From Symsagittifera roscoffensis (lineage: Eukaryota; Xenacoelomorpha; Acoela; Convolutidae), in assembly GCF_963678635.1 (NCBI RefSeq), contig NC_087064.1, positions 12,076,819 through 12,140,818 of the forward strand: DNA of 64,000 bases, written 5' to 3'. The notes under the pieces were generated by a model. The model did no database searches, was not told the DNA's origin, and worked only from the letters and a program-made list of their open reading frames with translations. Shown here in pieces: positions 12,691-25,045 of this stretch. Position 1 is the first letter of the stretch; every line of letters starts with the position of its first letter. The translations under genes and the position numbers were made by a program.

Positions 12691-15600
12691 ATGGCGACTG
12701 CGAGGTCCGACAAGTCGCGTGGCTTCACTCCAACCAACGCTCCTAATGGTAACCCAACCAGCATGTCGCGCTCAGGCAGTACAATGAACAAGCAGATGAC
12801 AGCTGTATCGGTGAACCCACCAGAACACATGGTGTACCAGACACCCTTGGTCGGAAGGTACTCATCGCCTGAAATGTCGTATAACTTCAGCGACCATAAA
12901 AAGTTCACAACATGGAGGAAATTGTGGCTATATTTAGCAGAAGCACAACAGACGTTGGGACTCAAAATCACAACAGAACAGCTAAAAGAAATGCATGATA
13001 ACATTGATAAAATTGATTTCGAGTTTGCGGCTGCCGAGGAAAAACGAGTGAGACATGACGTAATGGCACATGTGAACACATTTGGAAAAGTTTGTCCTAA
13101 AGCAGCGCCTATAATCCATTGGGGTGCAACTTCGTGTTATGTCGGTGACAACGCCGACTTGATTTCGCTCCGAGATGCCTTCGATATTTTGATGCCAAAG
13201 ATCGCGAGGTGTATTCAGAGACTGAGTGTCTTTGCTCAGAAAAACGCAGACGTGCCTTGCTTGGGGTTCACACATTTACAGCCGGCTCAGCTAACTACAG
13301 TTGGAAAAAGAACTTGTCTATGGATCTCAGATTTAGTTCAGGATCTAAAAAATATGTTCAAAGTAAGAAACGAAATCAGGTTCCGAGGAGTAAAAGGAAC
13401 AACGGGAACCCAGGCTAGTTTCGTCTCGCTTTTTGAAGAAAACCCAGAAAAGGTGGACTTGTTGGATAAGCTGGTGACGGAAAAAGCGGGCTTCTCTGAC
13501 TCGTATATTATTACTGGCCAGACGTACAGCCGCAAGGTGGACGTGGATGTGGTGAATACCCTTGCGTCTTTCGGCTCAACGGCCCACAAAATGTGCACAG
13601 ATATTCGGTTAGTTTTATATTTTTTGTTCACATGTTTTTATTAAAACGGAAAAATGCAAAAACAAAAACCGAGATTTGTTGCTTGGTTTTCTTCTTATGA
13701 TAGCTTTTCACGCGTCTGATAGTATGATTGCTCATTTGTCAACAAAATGGATAGTAAATGACTGCAAAATTGGTTGCAATTGTGATATTTTGGGTAAAAT
13801 ATACAATATATCCAGCAATTTTTTAGTTTGGAATATTTATGTGTAATTTAATGTTGAAAGGTGATTTAAAGTAATTTAAGGTGAGCGAGAGTATGGAAAT
13901 CGGGTACTGGATTTTTTTTCCTGTATCTAAATTTTTTCTCAGGATTTTCCATTTTAGTTGATCTTTCAATCTCTGCTTTTGTCAATCATCAGACATATTT
14001 TGAGCTTATCTGCATTTTAAGTTCCCGTTTTACTCGAAAATTGTTTTATGTTGGTTGTAAAGTTATGGTGCCTTCATAATTCGTCGTTTGAGCGTGTTTT
14101 GCGGGAGGGGATTTGAATTTTTTTTTAGTTCCTTTTTTAATCAACAGACTTTTCTCACCCAATGGGTGTCCGCTCAAATATTGTCGACTTTTTGAACCTT
14201 TGTTTCGCTGAATTATCAAATCGGAAATTAGATTTTTTTTCGGGTAAACTATCGGTTAGTTTGTGCTATTTGACATGTTTCTCTCAAAAGGAGTTTTGTT
14301 TATGACCAATGCCACAAACATAAGAAAATTGTGGTACATCTTATTTTTTCGACACTTATTTTTTTTTCGACGGGTTTTCGTTTCTTTTTTTGCCCTCTCT
14401 TTTTGTTCAATATCGCGATTGGTTTAAAGCTCTCTGATTCGTTTGTGTAAAATAATTTCCATTATTTGAATTCGATGGTGTTTGACGATGGTGTATGTTA
14501 GGTTACTGGCCAGTATGAAGGAGATTGAGGAACCCTTTGAGTCCGACCAGATCGGCTCCTCTGCCATGCCATACAAGAGAAACCCGATGAGGAGCGAGCG
14601 TGTCTGTTCCCTCGCTAGACACCTGATGACCTTAGTGACTAACACTCTTCACACCCACTCAGTTCAGTGGATGGAGAGGACCCTAGATGACTCAGCTAAT
14701 AGAAGAATCACCCTCGCTGAAGCATTCCTTACTGCAGATGTATTAGCTGCCACTGTTCAAAATATATCAGAGGGACTGGTTGTGTTGCCGAGCATGATAG
14801 CTAAACATGTGCAGCAGGTTAGGCTCTGAAAGTCGCTTTTTTGTTGGTAATTACGAGTAATGAACATAGCGAGTACTCTTGTATAGGTCTTGCTGATTTT
14901 TTTTTTCAGGAAAAAGTCTTGAAAATTGTTCACGCTTAATTTTGATTTTTCGCGGTTTGACTTGTGATTTCTTTTTAAGTTCATTTATTTCTATTGTTAA
15001 AAGGAAGGCAAACTCCACTATCGAACAGCAAAAGTGTAAAGGTCACAAAAAACGTGATCGAGTTTTGATTTCCAAAATGGAAATTAATTATCAGATTTCC
15101 CAGCGAAATAAAAAATTTTACGTATTGATCCAGTTTTCTCAAATTCCAGTGTCCATCATAAATTTTTCTAACAAATCAAAGAGCTTTAAGGCCATCTATT
15201 TTTTTCTTCGAAATTAAAAAGTTTCCTTGCGTTCATTACTCTTTTCATACTGTTAGTTGTTTTTTTTTATTTATCGAATGATTACTGAAAATTCATTATG
15301 TCAAAGCTAATGTTTATCCGTTTTTTACTCATTGATAAATCAATTGGTAAATTCATTGGATTTCTCAGAGCATAATCGAACTTCTGCAAACGTTACACAG
15401 ATAAAGATTTGAAATAAAAATATAAGTGAATGCTGTTTTTGGCTGAACAGACAGACTAAGAGAAGTATGTCTACAATAACATGCTCGTTGAACCACTAAA
15501 AATTTCGACATTTTTTACCAGCATGTGTAAAAAAAATTTGCCTCCTATTGTGCGAGTTTCTCGAGTGAAAAACATTAACCCTTGATTATGTTTTTTTTTC

Positions 15601-15961
15601 ATGTTTTCTGACGTGAGTGATTTTTCAGGAGTTGCCATTTATGCTGACAGAACAGATCCTTATGGACATGGTCAAAATTGGAGGAGCGAACAGACAGGAG
15701 GCACATGAGAAACTGAGACAGCACTCGATTGAAGCTGGTGCCATGGTCAAGCAGAGAGGACTGGAGAACGACCTCATCGCCAGAATCAAAGGCGACTCCT
15801 ACTTCGCACCAATACATGCAAGTCTGGACTCTAAGTTGGATCCCAAACTCCACATCGGACGCTGTCCCGTCCAGGTCCGAAGGTTCATCGACTCTGAAGT
15901 GACGCCTCTGTTGAAGCCATTCGCACATCAGTTGGAAGGGATAGCTGAGCTGCATCTGTGA
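12691..15961 (+). CDS. ADSL: Adenylosuccinate lyase (three exons, 521 aa)
   Basis: Exons are 12691-13607, 14502-14817 and 15629-15961. Donors are gttagt at 13608 and gttagg at 14818; acceptors end at 14501 and 15628. Lengths 917, 316 and 333 nt join in frame to 522 codons including TGA. The enzyme acts twice in purine synthesis, splitting SAICAR to AICAR plus fumarate and adenylosuccinate to AMP plus fumarate, as a cytosolic homotetramer of the fumarase/aspartase superfamily. Visible landmarks are IIHWGATSC near residue 143 and GFTHLQPAQ with its His near 195 (both carry family active-site histidines), [14 protein letters not shown] in the middle, and the signature [11 protein letters not shown] near 325 with the mobile-loop serine. 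The protein is some 35 residues longer than the human enzyme, mainly at a polar N-terminus. Nothing essential appears missing. Confidence 0.96.
14935..15250. repeat. Dispersed repeat copy in ADSL intron 2
   Basis: This stretch matches the parts of the upstream array at about 8055-8235, 10160-10345 and 12065-12330, including the phrase aaactccactatcgaacagc. Its downstream portion, from gttttctcaaatt on, matches 12250-12330 and 24765-24860 but not array units 1 and 2. It therefore shows an undisturbed form of the family. Confidence 0.7.
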
Positions 15962-16408
15962 CCTTGATTGAAAATGAGCCAATTTTAATCTATTGTTTTT
16001 TCTTTGTGAGCTAATTAATCTGGCCTGTCTTTTTTTTCGAAAAAAAATCAACTTTTGCGCCAGTTTTATAATTTGAACGGCATTTGAACGCCCTAACTAC
16101 TAATTGATTTTTAGAATTCAAAAATAGTTCTTGATATTAATTTCTTTTAAGCAAGCCTGCTTTTTTAAAGAAACTTAGAGCAACTGTTAACGTGAAATAA
16201 CGTGCTTTGTTTGTTTTTGGTTGCTATATACCAATTACATGTGCTAAAATCACGAATCATCATTGACTTGAGACGTTAGTTAGTCCCTCGGATAAGCTTC
16301 TCTTTGTAAATAGATCGACTGCTATTTTTCTTGATTTGTATCGGAATTTTCCTGCTTGTAACTATTGTTCCATAATGAATTGATTTGTCACACTTGATGA
16401 TCAGTTCG

Positions 16409-16414
16409 AATAAA
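16409..16414 (+). promoter_or_regulatory. ADSL polyadenylation signal AATAAA
   Basis: A canonical AATAAA lies 448 bp after the ADSL stop codon and is followed by a T-rich stretch within about 10 nt. It is the best candidate for 3' end formation before the next gene. Confidence 0.5.
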
Positions 16415-16591
16415 GCTATTTTTTTTCACCTGTTTTGAAGCATTCAAGAGAGTATTTTAACCGACCGTAAAGCGCGTAACGTGGAAATATCTGTTGGTAT
16501 TTTTCTGGCATAAATGGTAAGTATTTTGATCGCCTAAATTTTTAGGGTTTTTTTTTTCGTTTTGTTTGAATAATTAACTTCAGATTTTGTT

Positions 16592-16621
16592 ATGCGCAAC
16601 TCTTTGCCAATGCAACAATGA
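16592..16621 (+). promoter_or_regulatory. Nine-codon upstream ORF overlapping the main start (ATGA)
   Basis: An ATG at 16592 opens nine codons that end in TGA at 16619-16621. The main ATG is at 16618-16620, so stop and start overlap as ATGA. A plausible acceptor (aacttcag, ending 16583) lies just upstream, so this short leader could be present in the mRNA. The arrangement would permit reinitiation control. Confidence 0.35.
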
Positions 16622-19600
16622 GTGCTCAACATATAGCTTCAGATAAATCATCATCTCATTTCAGTCATCACCATAATCAACTGCAAACTCAAAACAGGAG
16701 GGGCGTGAAATGTCGTCAGCCCCAAACTAACGTGCCGGGCCCATTTTTCAATCACATAGCACCATCAGCTGAAACTTATCAGGGATCTTCAGATGACTTT
16801 TTTAATGAAGGTGGAAACAGGATAGATGCTGAAGATTTAATCATCAATGAGATACAAGCTGAAAACCTTGCCGAAAATAGGAAACAACTCACGGATCCAA
16901 AGCATCGGAACAGAAACAAGCCGAGACTGCGCACTAGTTCTCAGCAGAGTAACTCCAGCATAGACCTGCTCAGCTTGACTTTGTCCAGCGACGAAAACCA
17001 AGAAGATGCAGACTCTTTGCTAAATGATACGCTCAGAAGCCACCCTGAAGTATTAAATCCCTTTCTAAGTACAAATGAACATGAAAGTAATCACTTGAGT
17101 GCGAACTTGCTTCTTAGCAGGGCCGACATCCATAAACAGAATAATCACCATCATCATCAGCAATATCGTCATTTTTTACTTTCCAACGAGGATCCTGCTG
17201 GTAGCCGAGAATTAGAAACATCTCTGAGGAGCAACGACGCCTGGTCAACAAAGTCTGTTCCAGCCTACAATCCTAACAAAAACTGCAGTAATAACAGCCG
17301 GGTTCCGAGACATCCAGGAGGTGTAATGGATCCTATGGCAGCTGAAATTTCGAGGAGCAGATATGCTCTGCAAAACAAGAAGTTGTTAGAGGAACTGGAG
17401 CAGAGAACGTGAGTTGGTTTTTACCCAAGGTGAAATAAATTGTTTTCGACTTAAGTTGCAAGCTCGGATTAGTGATTAGAAGTATAATTAAATGATATTT
17501 GAAATCTTTTCAAATACTGTTATTTCTCGGGAATTAGGAAGCTACCTTTTGGTACATTGGAATCAGGTACATTTTGGTGCATTTTAAAAAGCCAATTAAA
17601 AACAAATAACAATTTAGTTATCAGACTTGAAATTTTTTTCACCGCAATGTAATTGAAGCAATTGTACATAACTTTTTGCTTTTTTGCCTTATATCAGAAC
17701 TAGCTGCGAGAAAAGGTCTGTTCGATTCTCATTAAAAGCGGCGTTAAATTAAATTGATTCATGATATTTGGAACCTGGAAACGGATTGTTTTTCAGTCGC
17801 ACTGCACTTAAGCGTTCGCAGTCCATCAAATCGAAGTATGCTGCAGATGATATTTAAGGCATCAATATAGACAAAACTTAGTCACTTCTATCAGTTACTT
17901 GTGGTGGCACTCTTTATGTTGCGTTATAATGTAGCTAGCTTAAGTTCTTCTATCTAAACGAAAACGAAGCAATGAGCGTGCTTTTCCAGTTAAACTCCCA
18001 AATCGATTAGAACAGGACATTAATGCATGTTTCATGCAAGATTTTTGTGCTGCGAATCATGTTGGGCTTCGAAAGAAAGGTTTGCATACATAATGGTATT
18101 GAGCCACAGCATCAACGTTCTCCACGTGGCTTCCATCTTTTGGCTTTATCTTAAAAAATCGACTTGTGCTTAAAAGTAAAACGCATAATTTTGATTCTGA
18201 AGTCGTGTAACCACAATGGGTTTTTATTTAACGCTCATGGTTTGGTATAGGAATTAACATTTTGATTTATTGAAACATCTTGCGTGCATTCAAGGTACTA
18301 GGAGTTGTTATGTGCGTGACTGATGAAGTTGAGCTTCAGGTTTGAACTGGCGGCACTGAAGAGACACCTGAAGGAGGTTGGTGGGAAGAGTGCAGTTCAG
18401 GGTGAGCACCTGCGCACGTTCGACCAGAGGATTCTGAGTCTGGAGAGTGAGGTAAGGATCCAGGACAAGAAACTGAGGGAGACGGAGTCCAAACTAGCAG
18501 CTTACCAACAGCAGCTGGCACACTCCGAAACACAGAGAGGTAAGAATCTTATGGGTAGTAGTAATTGCTGACAATGGAACAATTTTCAAAAGGAAATACT
18601 ATAAAAACATGATCTGAGTAAGAATGATACTTTTTTTCAGAGAGAAGAGCTTGTCTAACACAGGGATCTCGGCTCTGTTGAGTTTGTTTCCTAAGATTTA
18701 TTCATTTCGGTGCCTCTTCTTAGGTTTTTCTTTTGTAAGTAAAAAATTGTTTGCAATTTGCAGCTATTGCCGTGGAAGAGAACGACCATCTGAAACAGCA
18801 GTTGAAAAACATCACAGAGGATAAACAAAGCGTGGAGAAACAGAGAAGCGAGGCAGTGAAGAATCTGGAGGAGATGACGAAAAACATGGGCGAGTTCCGG
18901 AACCACACCAAGAACAAATTGGAAAGATTGGGAGACTCCGAAAGCGGACTGAAAGGAGAAATTGAAGACCTGAAAAAGCAAATCGAAACTTGTCAAAATT
19001 CAATGAAGGTCAAAGAGGACAGTGTGAAGGAACTGCAGTTGCAGATTGAAGATATGAAGCGATTAGCCGAAAGCAAAGATGAACGAATTCAAGATCTAAA
19101 TGGAAGATTGGAAAGCTGTAAGCATGAAAACGAATTGCTCAAAGAGTCAAACACAATAACCTCAACGGCGCTGTCTGACGCGAAACTCGAACTAGAATCT
19201 CTGAAGCGTACAAACGCTTGCAGCTGTTCTGAAATTCAAAATCATGAGCATTTGAACAGAGAAATTGAGAGCTTGAGGCAAATTTTGATTTCGAAGGAAT
19301 CGGAATTAAATAGTATAAAATGTGCAATATCGACAACCAGTCTAGATAATGTTGGTTTTTATTCGGAGAGAGTGAATTCGGACAATATTGCAGAGCCAGA
19401 CATGCATGAATATTCGGTGATGGAAGCAGAAAAAGTGAGACTGAGAAAACAGATCAAAGAACTAGAAAACAGCTTGAAATCGAAAAACTCGGAACTAGAA
19501 GCGGTGAAGTCTCAGTTGAGTTTATGGAGTTCTCAGTACGACGAAGCTAAAAACTTCATAAACGCAAATGACTGTTTAGTAATGAGACTAGAGCGAGATA

Positions 19601-22600
19601 ACCAACAGAAACAGAACTCGCTTGAAAAGTGTAGAAAGGAAATAAGTGTGTTGAAGGTTAAAGTTGAAGATGCCAAAAATGAAATAATAACTGTTGAAGG
19701 AAAACTGAAAAGATCGCAAATGGAGTATCATCAATTAAAATTGGCGTACAATGAGGGAGTGTGTAAATATGATAACGTGAGCAAAAAATTGGAACAAAAT
19801 CTGGAGGAGTTTCGAGAAAAAGAGGAAGAGTACCAAAATCATATTGACCAGCTTCGAGAAGAATTGAAAGAGTTGACGGGGAACTTCGAACTTCTGGCTT
19901 CTACTGTGGATAACAAAGACCGAACTATTAAGGAACTCCAGTCGCATTTCGACGTTATGATGCCAAATTTGGAATCGGTCAAAGGTGAGTTGACCTCTCT
20001 AAATTCAGCTCACAATCAATTGAAGGAACAAAGTTCAAGAGTGCAAGAGGAAAAACGCAAGCAAATTAAACATTTGGAAAGTGCCTTAGGAGTTTATAAA
20101 GAAGAAGTCGAAAAGCTAAATCTTCAGTTGAGACATCAAAAAGATACTTTTGACTTGGAAAGTGAAAATTATGGCATCGAAATTGAAGATTTGAGAGGTA
20201 AAGTCAACAAGTATGAATCGCAGTTGACGGCAACAAAAACTGAGTTGTCTGCTATGGACAAACATGTGAAAGAATTAGAGGCGGAAGCAATATGTAAAGA
20301 TGGAAAAATCAGCGAGCTAGAACTGCACATTGCCGAAATGTTGAAAGAAAAATCGGAAATGCTTGAAAAACATTCAAAAGACAGCTCAGATTTTGAAAAC
20401 AGGTTCGAAGATCTGAACAAATTGTATCAAAGTGTGAACTCGGAGCTGAATGAAACGCAGGAAAAATTGAGTTCGGCGAATGAAAGTTTAGAGTTGAAAA
20501 TTGCGAAAGTTGCGCAGCTGGAAGATTTGTGCAAAGATAACGATAGTAAAATCAAAAGCTTCATCGAACAATTGGAGATGAAATCGAATATTTTAGAAAA
20601 AGAAATTCAAAATAAAAAGGAGGCAGAGGAGTTGGTCTGCGAGCTGCAAGATGAAATGAAATTGAAGACTGCTCAAAATTTGAAATTGGCGGATGAGTTG
20701 AATATAACACGCGAAAGGTACAAAGAAATTGACCGAACCTTTTCAGATTATTATCAGGGCTCACAAGATATTTTAGCTCACAATAAAGCACTGTCGGAAA
20801 AAGTGAAGGAACTCCAGAGTTCGATGCAGAATCTAAAAGCATCACTTGAAAGTACGAGAGATGATTTAACTCAATCAAATGATCAAATTGGTATTTTACA
20901 GAGTTTGCTGTCGGAAAAACAAATCGACTGTGCCAACAAGCAGCAGAAAATTTTAGAATTGGAACACCGAAATCAAGTCGGAAATATGTGCAAAGAAGAT
21001 GTGGAAAATAAAGTCACAGAACTGGAACAGAAATTGGAAAAAGTGAAGACTTCTTTCCAAGATTCAGAGCAGAAAGTCAAAGTGTTGGAAGGTCAGCTTG
21101 TCATGAAGGATGACCAAATTTCAATGCGAGAAGATAAAATTTCACTTTTGACCGGAAAATTGGATTCCATTGTCAAATTAGATGACTCAAACTTGAAGAA
21201 GTTGGAAGAAGTCACAAGGAGTGCATCTGAAAAAAGCGAAGAAGTTCAAAAGGTCAGATCTGAAAATGTCAAACTGAGAGAAGATATTAAAACATGTGAA
21301 GCTGAAATGTCGAAAATGTATAGAAAAAATTCCGAATTAGACGAAAAACTGAAAAAGTTAGAAAGTGAAACTAATGCTTTGAATGCGTCAAAGAAGAGTT
21401 TGAGTGAGGAGCTTAATTTAAAAGACTCGGAAGTTCAAACTTTGAAAACTTCAGTTGAGAAATATGAGCTGAGAGAAAGTAAACTGAAAGTTGCGGTCAC
21501 TGATGAAATATCTCGGCTTAAAACAGTTGTTGAAAAGCTAACAGAAGAACATAACAAAGAGCTAAAGGAGCAGCATGATCAATTTAAAGAATCCTTGTCG
21601 ACCAAAGATTTCCATATGCAGAAAATAGCCCAAGACATGCAACAGAGTTCGATGCGTGAACAAATATTACGCAATGATTTAGCCCAGGCGATCAACCAGA
21701 TTAATTATTTCAAAAATAACCAAGCCTTTTACTTAAGTTCGAGTAATATGAACAATCAAGGCGCTTCGTCCAATGGGACTTTGAACAGTCCGGATTCTCC
21801 AACAAGTTACACCTTTGAGCAAAATACGGATCAAGTTTATCAAGGTCACCCCGATGAAAGATATGACGCCATGCAAAAACAACATCATCGCAAACATCAG
21901 AAACACAGACTTGATAACGGATTATCTGGTGCTGTTTACCCTGCGGGAAATAATGTGCCTAAATTCAGTTCAATTACAGGTAAAGGTGTCGTAGCAAGTA
22001 CAAACTCAGGGGTGTCTCCAAGAACAGTTCCTAGTATTGATAGAATGACGGAAATCAGAAGTGACCCAATGTTGCTAAATTTCCACTACTTGCCACATGA
22101 TGAGCAACAACAAGCGATGGAAATGCCTTCGCCAAGTGAAGGTCAAACCCAAAGGTCAGTTGAATCTCAAGGTCTACTGAAACCGCATCAGACTCTGCAG
22201 AGAACGTATTCTGATTCAAGAGCTCTCAAGTCTACTGGTCTGATGAGCAACGAAGAAACGGCTCGGCAAAATGTGAATGCAAGAGAAAATTTGAGGCCAG
22301 AAAAATCGTCGCCTAATATAAGCGCAGATAAAGTTGCCCCAAAAAGTGCGCCTCCTAAGAAACTTAATGACACTTCTAGAGGCGCAGATAGTCCATTCCT
22401 AGAAATATCTGCAGATGTTGCTGACATATTTCGGAAAGTCAAGGAAAACATGGAATGTGAAGTCCCGAAAAACCCAAATAATGATGTTCAAAATCAATTG
22501 GAGTCCAAAAAAGGGAGAACTTACAAAGTTCCTCTTTCGAACGGAGACGAGAACGCTGCAGGCATGAAATCGAAGGCTTCTAAGAGAATGTCAGTTCAGG

Positions 22601-23217
22601 AGATGTCGTTTACTTACAACAGTGAAGATGAGCTAATGAATCAATCGTTCCATTCGCTGATATCTTTGAATGCTTCTCAAGAAGGATTGGATTCAGTTAG
22701 GAGTCACACGCCTGCGATGTTAGAAATGAGTCATAATAATGAAAACGGAGATCATTTGCGAAATGAGCTGTCAGCTGTATCTTTTGACGCAGATGGTGAT
22801 CGGGTGGCTAACAGTACAGGTATTCTACTACTCTCAGCTGTTTTTTTTCTCGCTAATTGTCACTCTCACTTTTTTAGCAGATAGTTATCACGAACAAAGT
22901 TATTGTATGTTTATTTGGATACAGAAGGTACAATTAGAATTAAGCAGCTTGGTTTTAATGTAGTTCATAAGAAGTGCGTTTCCCTCGGAAAATTTGCAGA
23001 ATGAAAGTTTAAATTTTGATTGAAATTAGGTACCATGAAATTGTGATTGTTGTGACTGAAAAATTCATACAGACTACAAATAAATTAATGTTTTACAGGC
23101 ACTGATGAAGAGTTCCTGAGGATGTTAGATGCAAATAGCAGAAAGAGGAAGGAATTGGAGCAAAAGCTGAATTTATTAGTGGAGAAAACAGGAACCGTTT
23201 TGAACGAGCAGCAGTGA
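16618..23217 (+). CDS. Long coiled-coil protein (four exons, 1,721 aa), family not recognised
   Basis: Exons are 16618-17408, 18340-18539, 18764-22819 and 23099-23217. Donors are gtgagt, gtaaga and gtattc; acceptors end in CAG. Lengths 791, 200, 4,056 and 119 nt carry phases that fit at every join and give 1,722 codons including TGA. Residues 1-260 are polar and low in complexity, with a His/Gln-rich patch. From about 266 to 1315 the protein is almost continuous heptad-type coiled coil rich in Glu, Lys, Leu and Ser. About 1316-1680 is Ser/Asn/Pro-rich and probably disordered, and the last ~40 residues return to charged helix. There is no motor, membrane or catalytic domain. The shape suits a scaffold such as a centrosomal, Golgi-tether or junctional protein, but I cannot assign one. 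The 4.1-kb third exon is unusually large for this region. Confidence 0.88.
17404..17816. repeat. Array-related repeat starting at the exon 1/intron 1 border
   Basis: The sequence from agaacgtgagt at the end of exon 1 to cagtcgcactgcactt matches 8236-8645 and 10346-10744 in the upstream array. Homology begins within five or six bases of the exon end and includes the splice donor. The rest of intron 1 (17817-18339) does not match the array. Confidence 0.75.
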
Positions 23218-23414
23218 AAAGCAGGGTATCAGTTGTACGCTGATGATAATCATGATATAATTTCGAACTCAACCCACTGATTTCCAGTTGAAAACTTGGA
23301 TAAAGCAGCGTTTTACTTGTATGTATTGCCAGGTCAATGAGTATGTGCCTAGAATCGCTCAGCCTTAAAATTGAACCCAAATCTTCAGTGCAATTATAAT
23401 GCGTCTTGTTACTT

Positions 23415-23420
23415 AATAAA
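23415..23420 (+). promoter_or_regulatory. Polyadenylation signal AATAAA after the coiled-coil gene
   Basis: AATAAA lies 198 bp after the TGA at 23215-23217. It is the nearest canonical signal and suits the 3' end of this transcript. Confidence 0.5.
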
Positions 23421-23459
23421 CTGATCATTACGTTAGCTTCCATTTGTACTTTTATCACG

Positions 23460-24110
23460 TTCTTTCTATCTCATTTACATTAGTTTTGCGTTTATATCTT
23501 GTTATACTCGATCAAATTGAAGGTCATCCTTAGGCTCTTGTATGTATGTAAATATGTAAAGCTACTTTATCTCCTTATAATACAAGTCGAATTGATTGTT
23601 TTCCCTCATTTTTCTTTGAGAAAGAATGTAGCATGAGATAGAAAAATCAAGTGTGATTTTCCCTTTGATAGCCGGAACCAAATATGGGTTCATGCAGCGT
23701 CGTCGTACTCTTTTCAACTTACTATTTTTCGTGAGTTTTTTTTCGTTAAATTTCCGTCGGTTTCGACTGTTTCCCAGATAACGAGCTATCTTGAATTTGA
23801 AACCTGAAACATTTTTTTTTGGTTGTATAGTTGAGCGTTGCCAAGCAGCTTTTGAATTATTTTCGTAATCAGAAAGTTTTGCCCATTATGATATTCCATT
23901 TTTTAGGTTTTTGTGCTCTGGTTTTTTACCTTGTCGCTCTTCCATGCAATACCATTACAAAAGCTGAACGTGAGCGTAGATCTATTTGACTGCCAGCATT
24001 ATTTCAGTCTTAAGTTTTTAAGCAGACCATTCACTAAAAGCGACACTAATTTGAAGAAAATTTAAAATGTTTTTTTTTCTTTGTTCCAAGCATCTAAAAA
24101 TGTGAAGGAA
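23460..24110. other. Intergenic DNA, no gene seen
   Basis: T-rich sequence without a supported frame, RNA or clear repeat. It separates the 3' end of the coiled-coil gene from a repeat-rich stretch. Confidence 0.4.
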
Positions 24111-24144
24111 CTTTGTGTTCGAGCATGTTTAATTTTTTTTCCAC

Positions 24145-25045
24145 GCTAAATCGGGTACCACAAATAATACTCGGAATGGGTCGTGTGATATATCATATGA
24201 AAGTCCTTTCAGTCGTGATTGGAACAAAAAAATTTTTCAGTGTCGAAAAGTTCAAAAACTTACTGCAAAATTTTCTGAAAATTTTTGAGGTTAATTTTAC
24301 GAATTTTTTTTCGGTTTTCTAGTCAATTTTCTTCAAAAGTTTTTCTATTTCGCCTAATTGATTATGACTCGCATTTGCCTCATTTTAAGTTTTTTGCTCA
24401 GGTTTTTTGTCACACCATACCGAAAATTAAATGTATTTTTAAAAAAAGTGTTGTATTTTATAAGACCATAGTCGAAACATTCTGTGCTACTTGTAAAGTA
24501 ACCGGCTATCCTTGTTTTTTTGTTTTTAAAGAGTGGAACGTAGTGAAGACTCTCACATGGGTCTTGCTGATTTTTTTTTAGAAAAAGTCTTAAAATATTG
24601 ATGCATTTAGGTATATATGCACTTTTTGAGTTAATTGAAATTCAGCTGATGAGAGTGGCGTAAATACGAACGTGCAAATGCAGCGAAACTTCGTGAACGG
24701 TTTCTAATTTCGAAAGTGGAATTTAGTTTTTAGATTCCAACGGAATAAAAACTTTATTTGTTGATCCAGTTTTCTCAAGTTGGGTTGATGTTATCAAAAA
24801 GCGCCAGTTATAAATTCTGGAATTTCAAAGAGCTTAAGGGGCATCTATTTTTTTCTTTGAAATTCGAAATTTTTTTTCAACAAAGTCAGTGTTTTTTATG
24901 TATAATTGCGTTCACTACTCGTTTCCAGTCTTCGGTTGGCTATAGTTTTGGTTTCACGCAAAATCAGGTACCACAAGTAGCATCTGAAAAGATGGAACGA
25001 TATACTAAATTAAAGCACTTTCAGTCGTGATTCGAACATCAAAAA
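24145..25045 (+). repeat. Cluster of dispersed repeats related to the array and to TMEM126-like intron 2
   Basis: From 24150, a segment beginning ggtaccacaaataat and ending near ccggctatccttg (24515) matches, in reverse, 29035-29525 and 33690-34190. Next, 24545-24860 matches the ADSL intron 2 repeat, including gggtcttgctgattttt and gttttctcaa. A second ggtaccacaa start follows at 24967. The order suggests one composite family present in both orientations. Confidence 0.6.

Noticed and set aside
13338-13631. Minus-strand open frame across ADSL exon 1
   Set aside because: It lies opposite a clear ADSL coding exon and shows no family resemblance; a shadow of the real gene.
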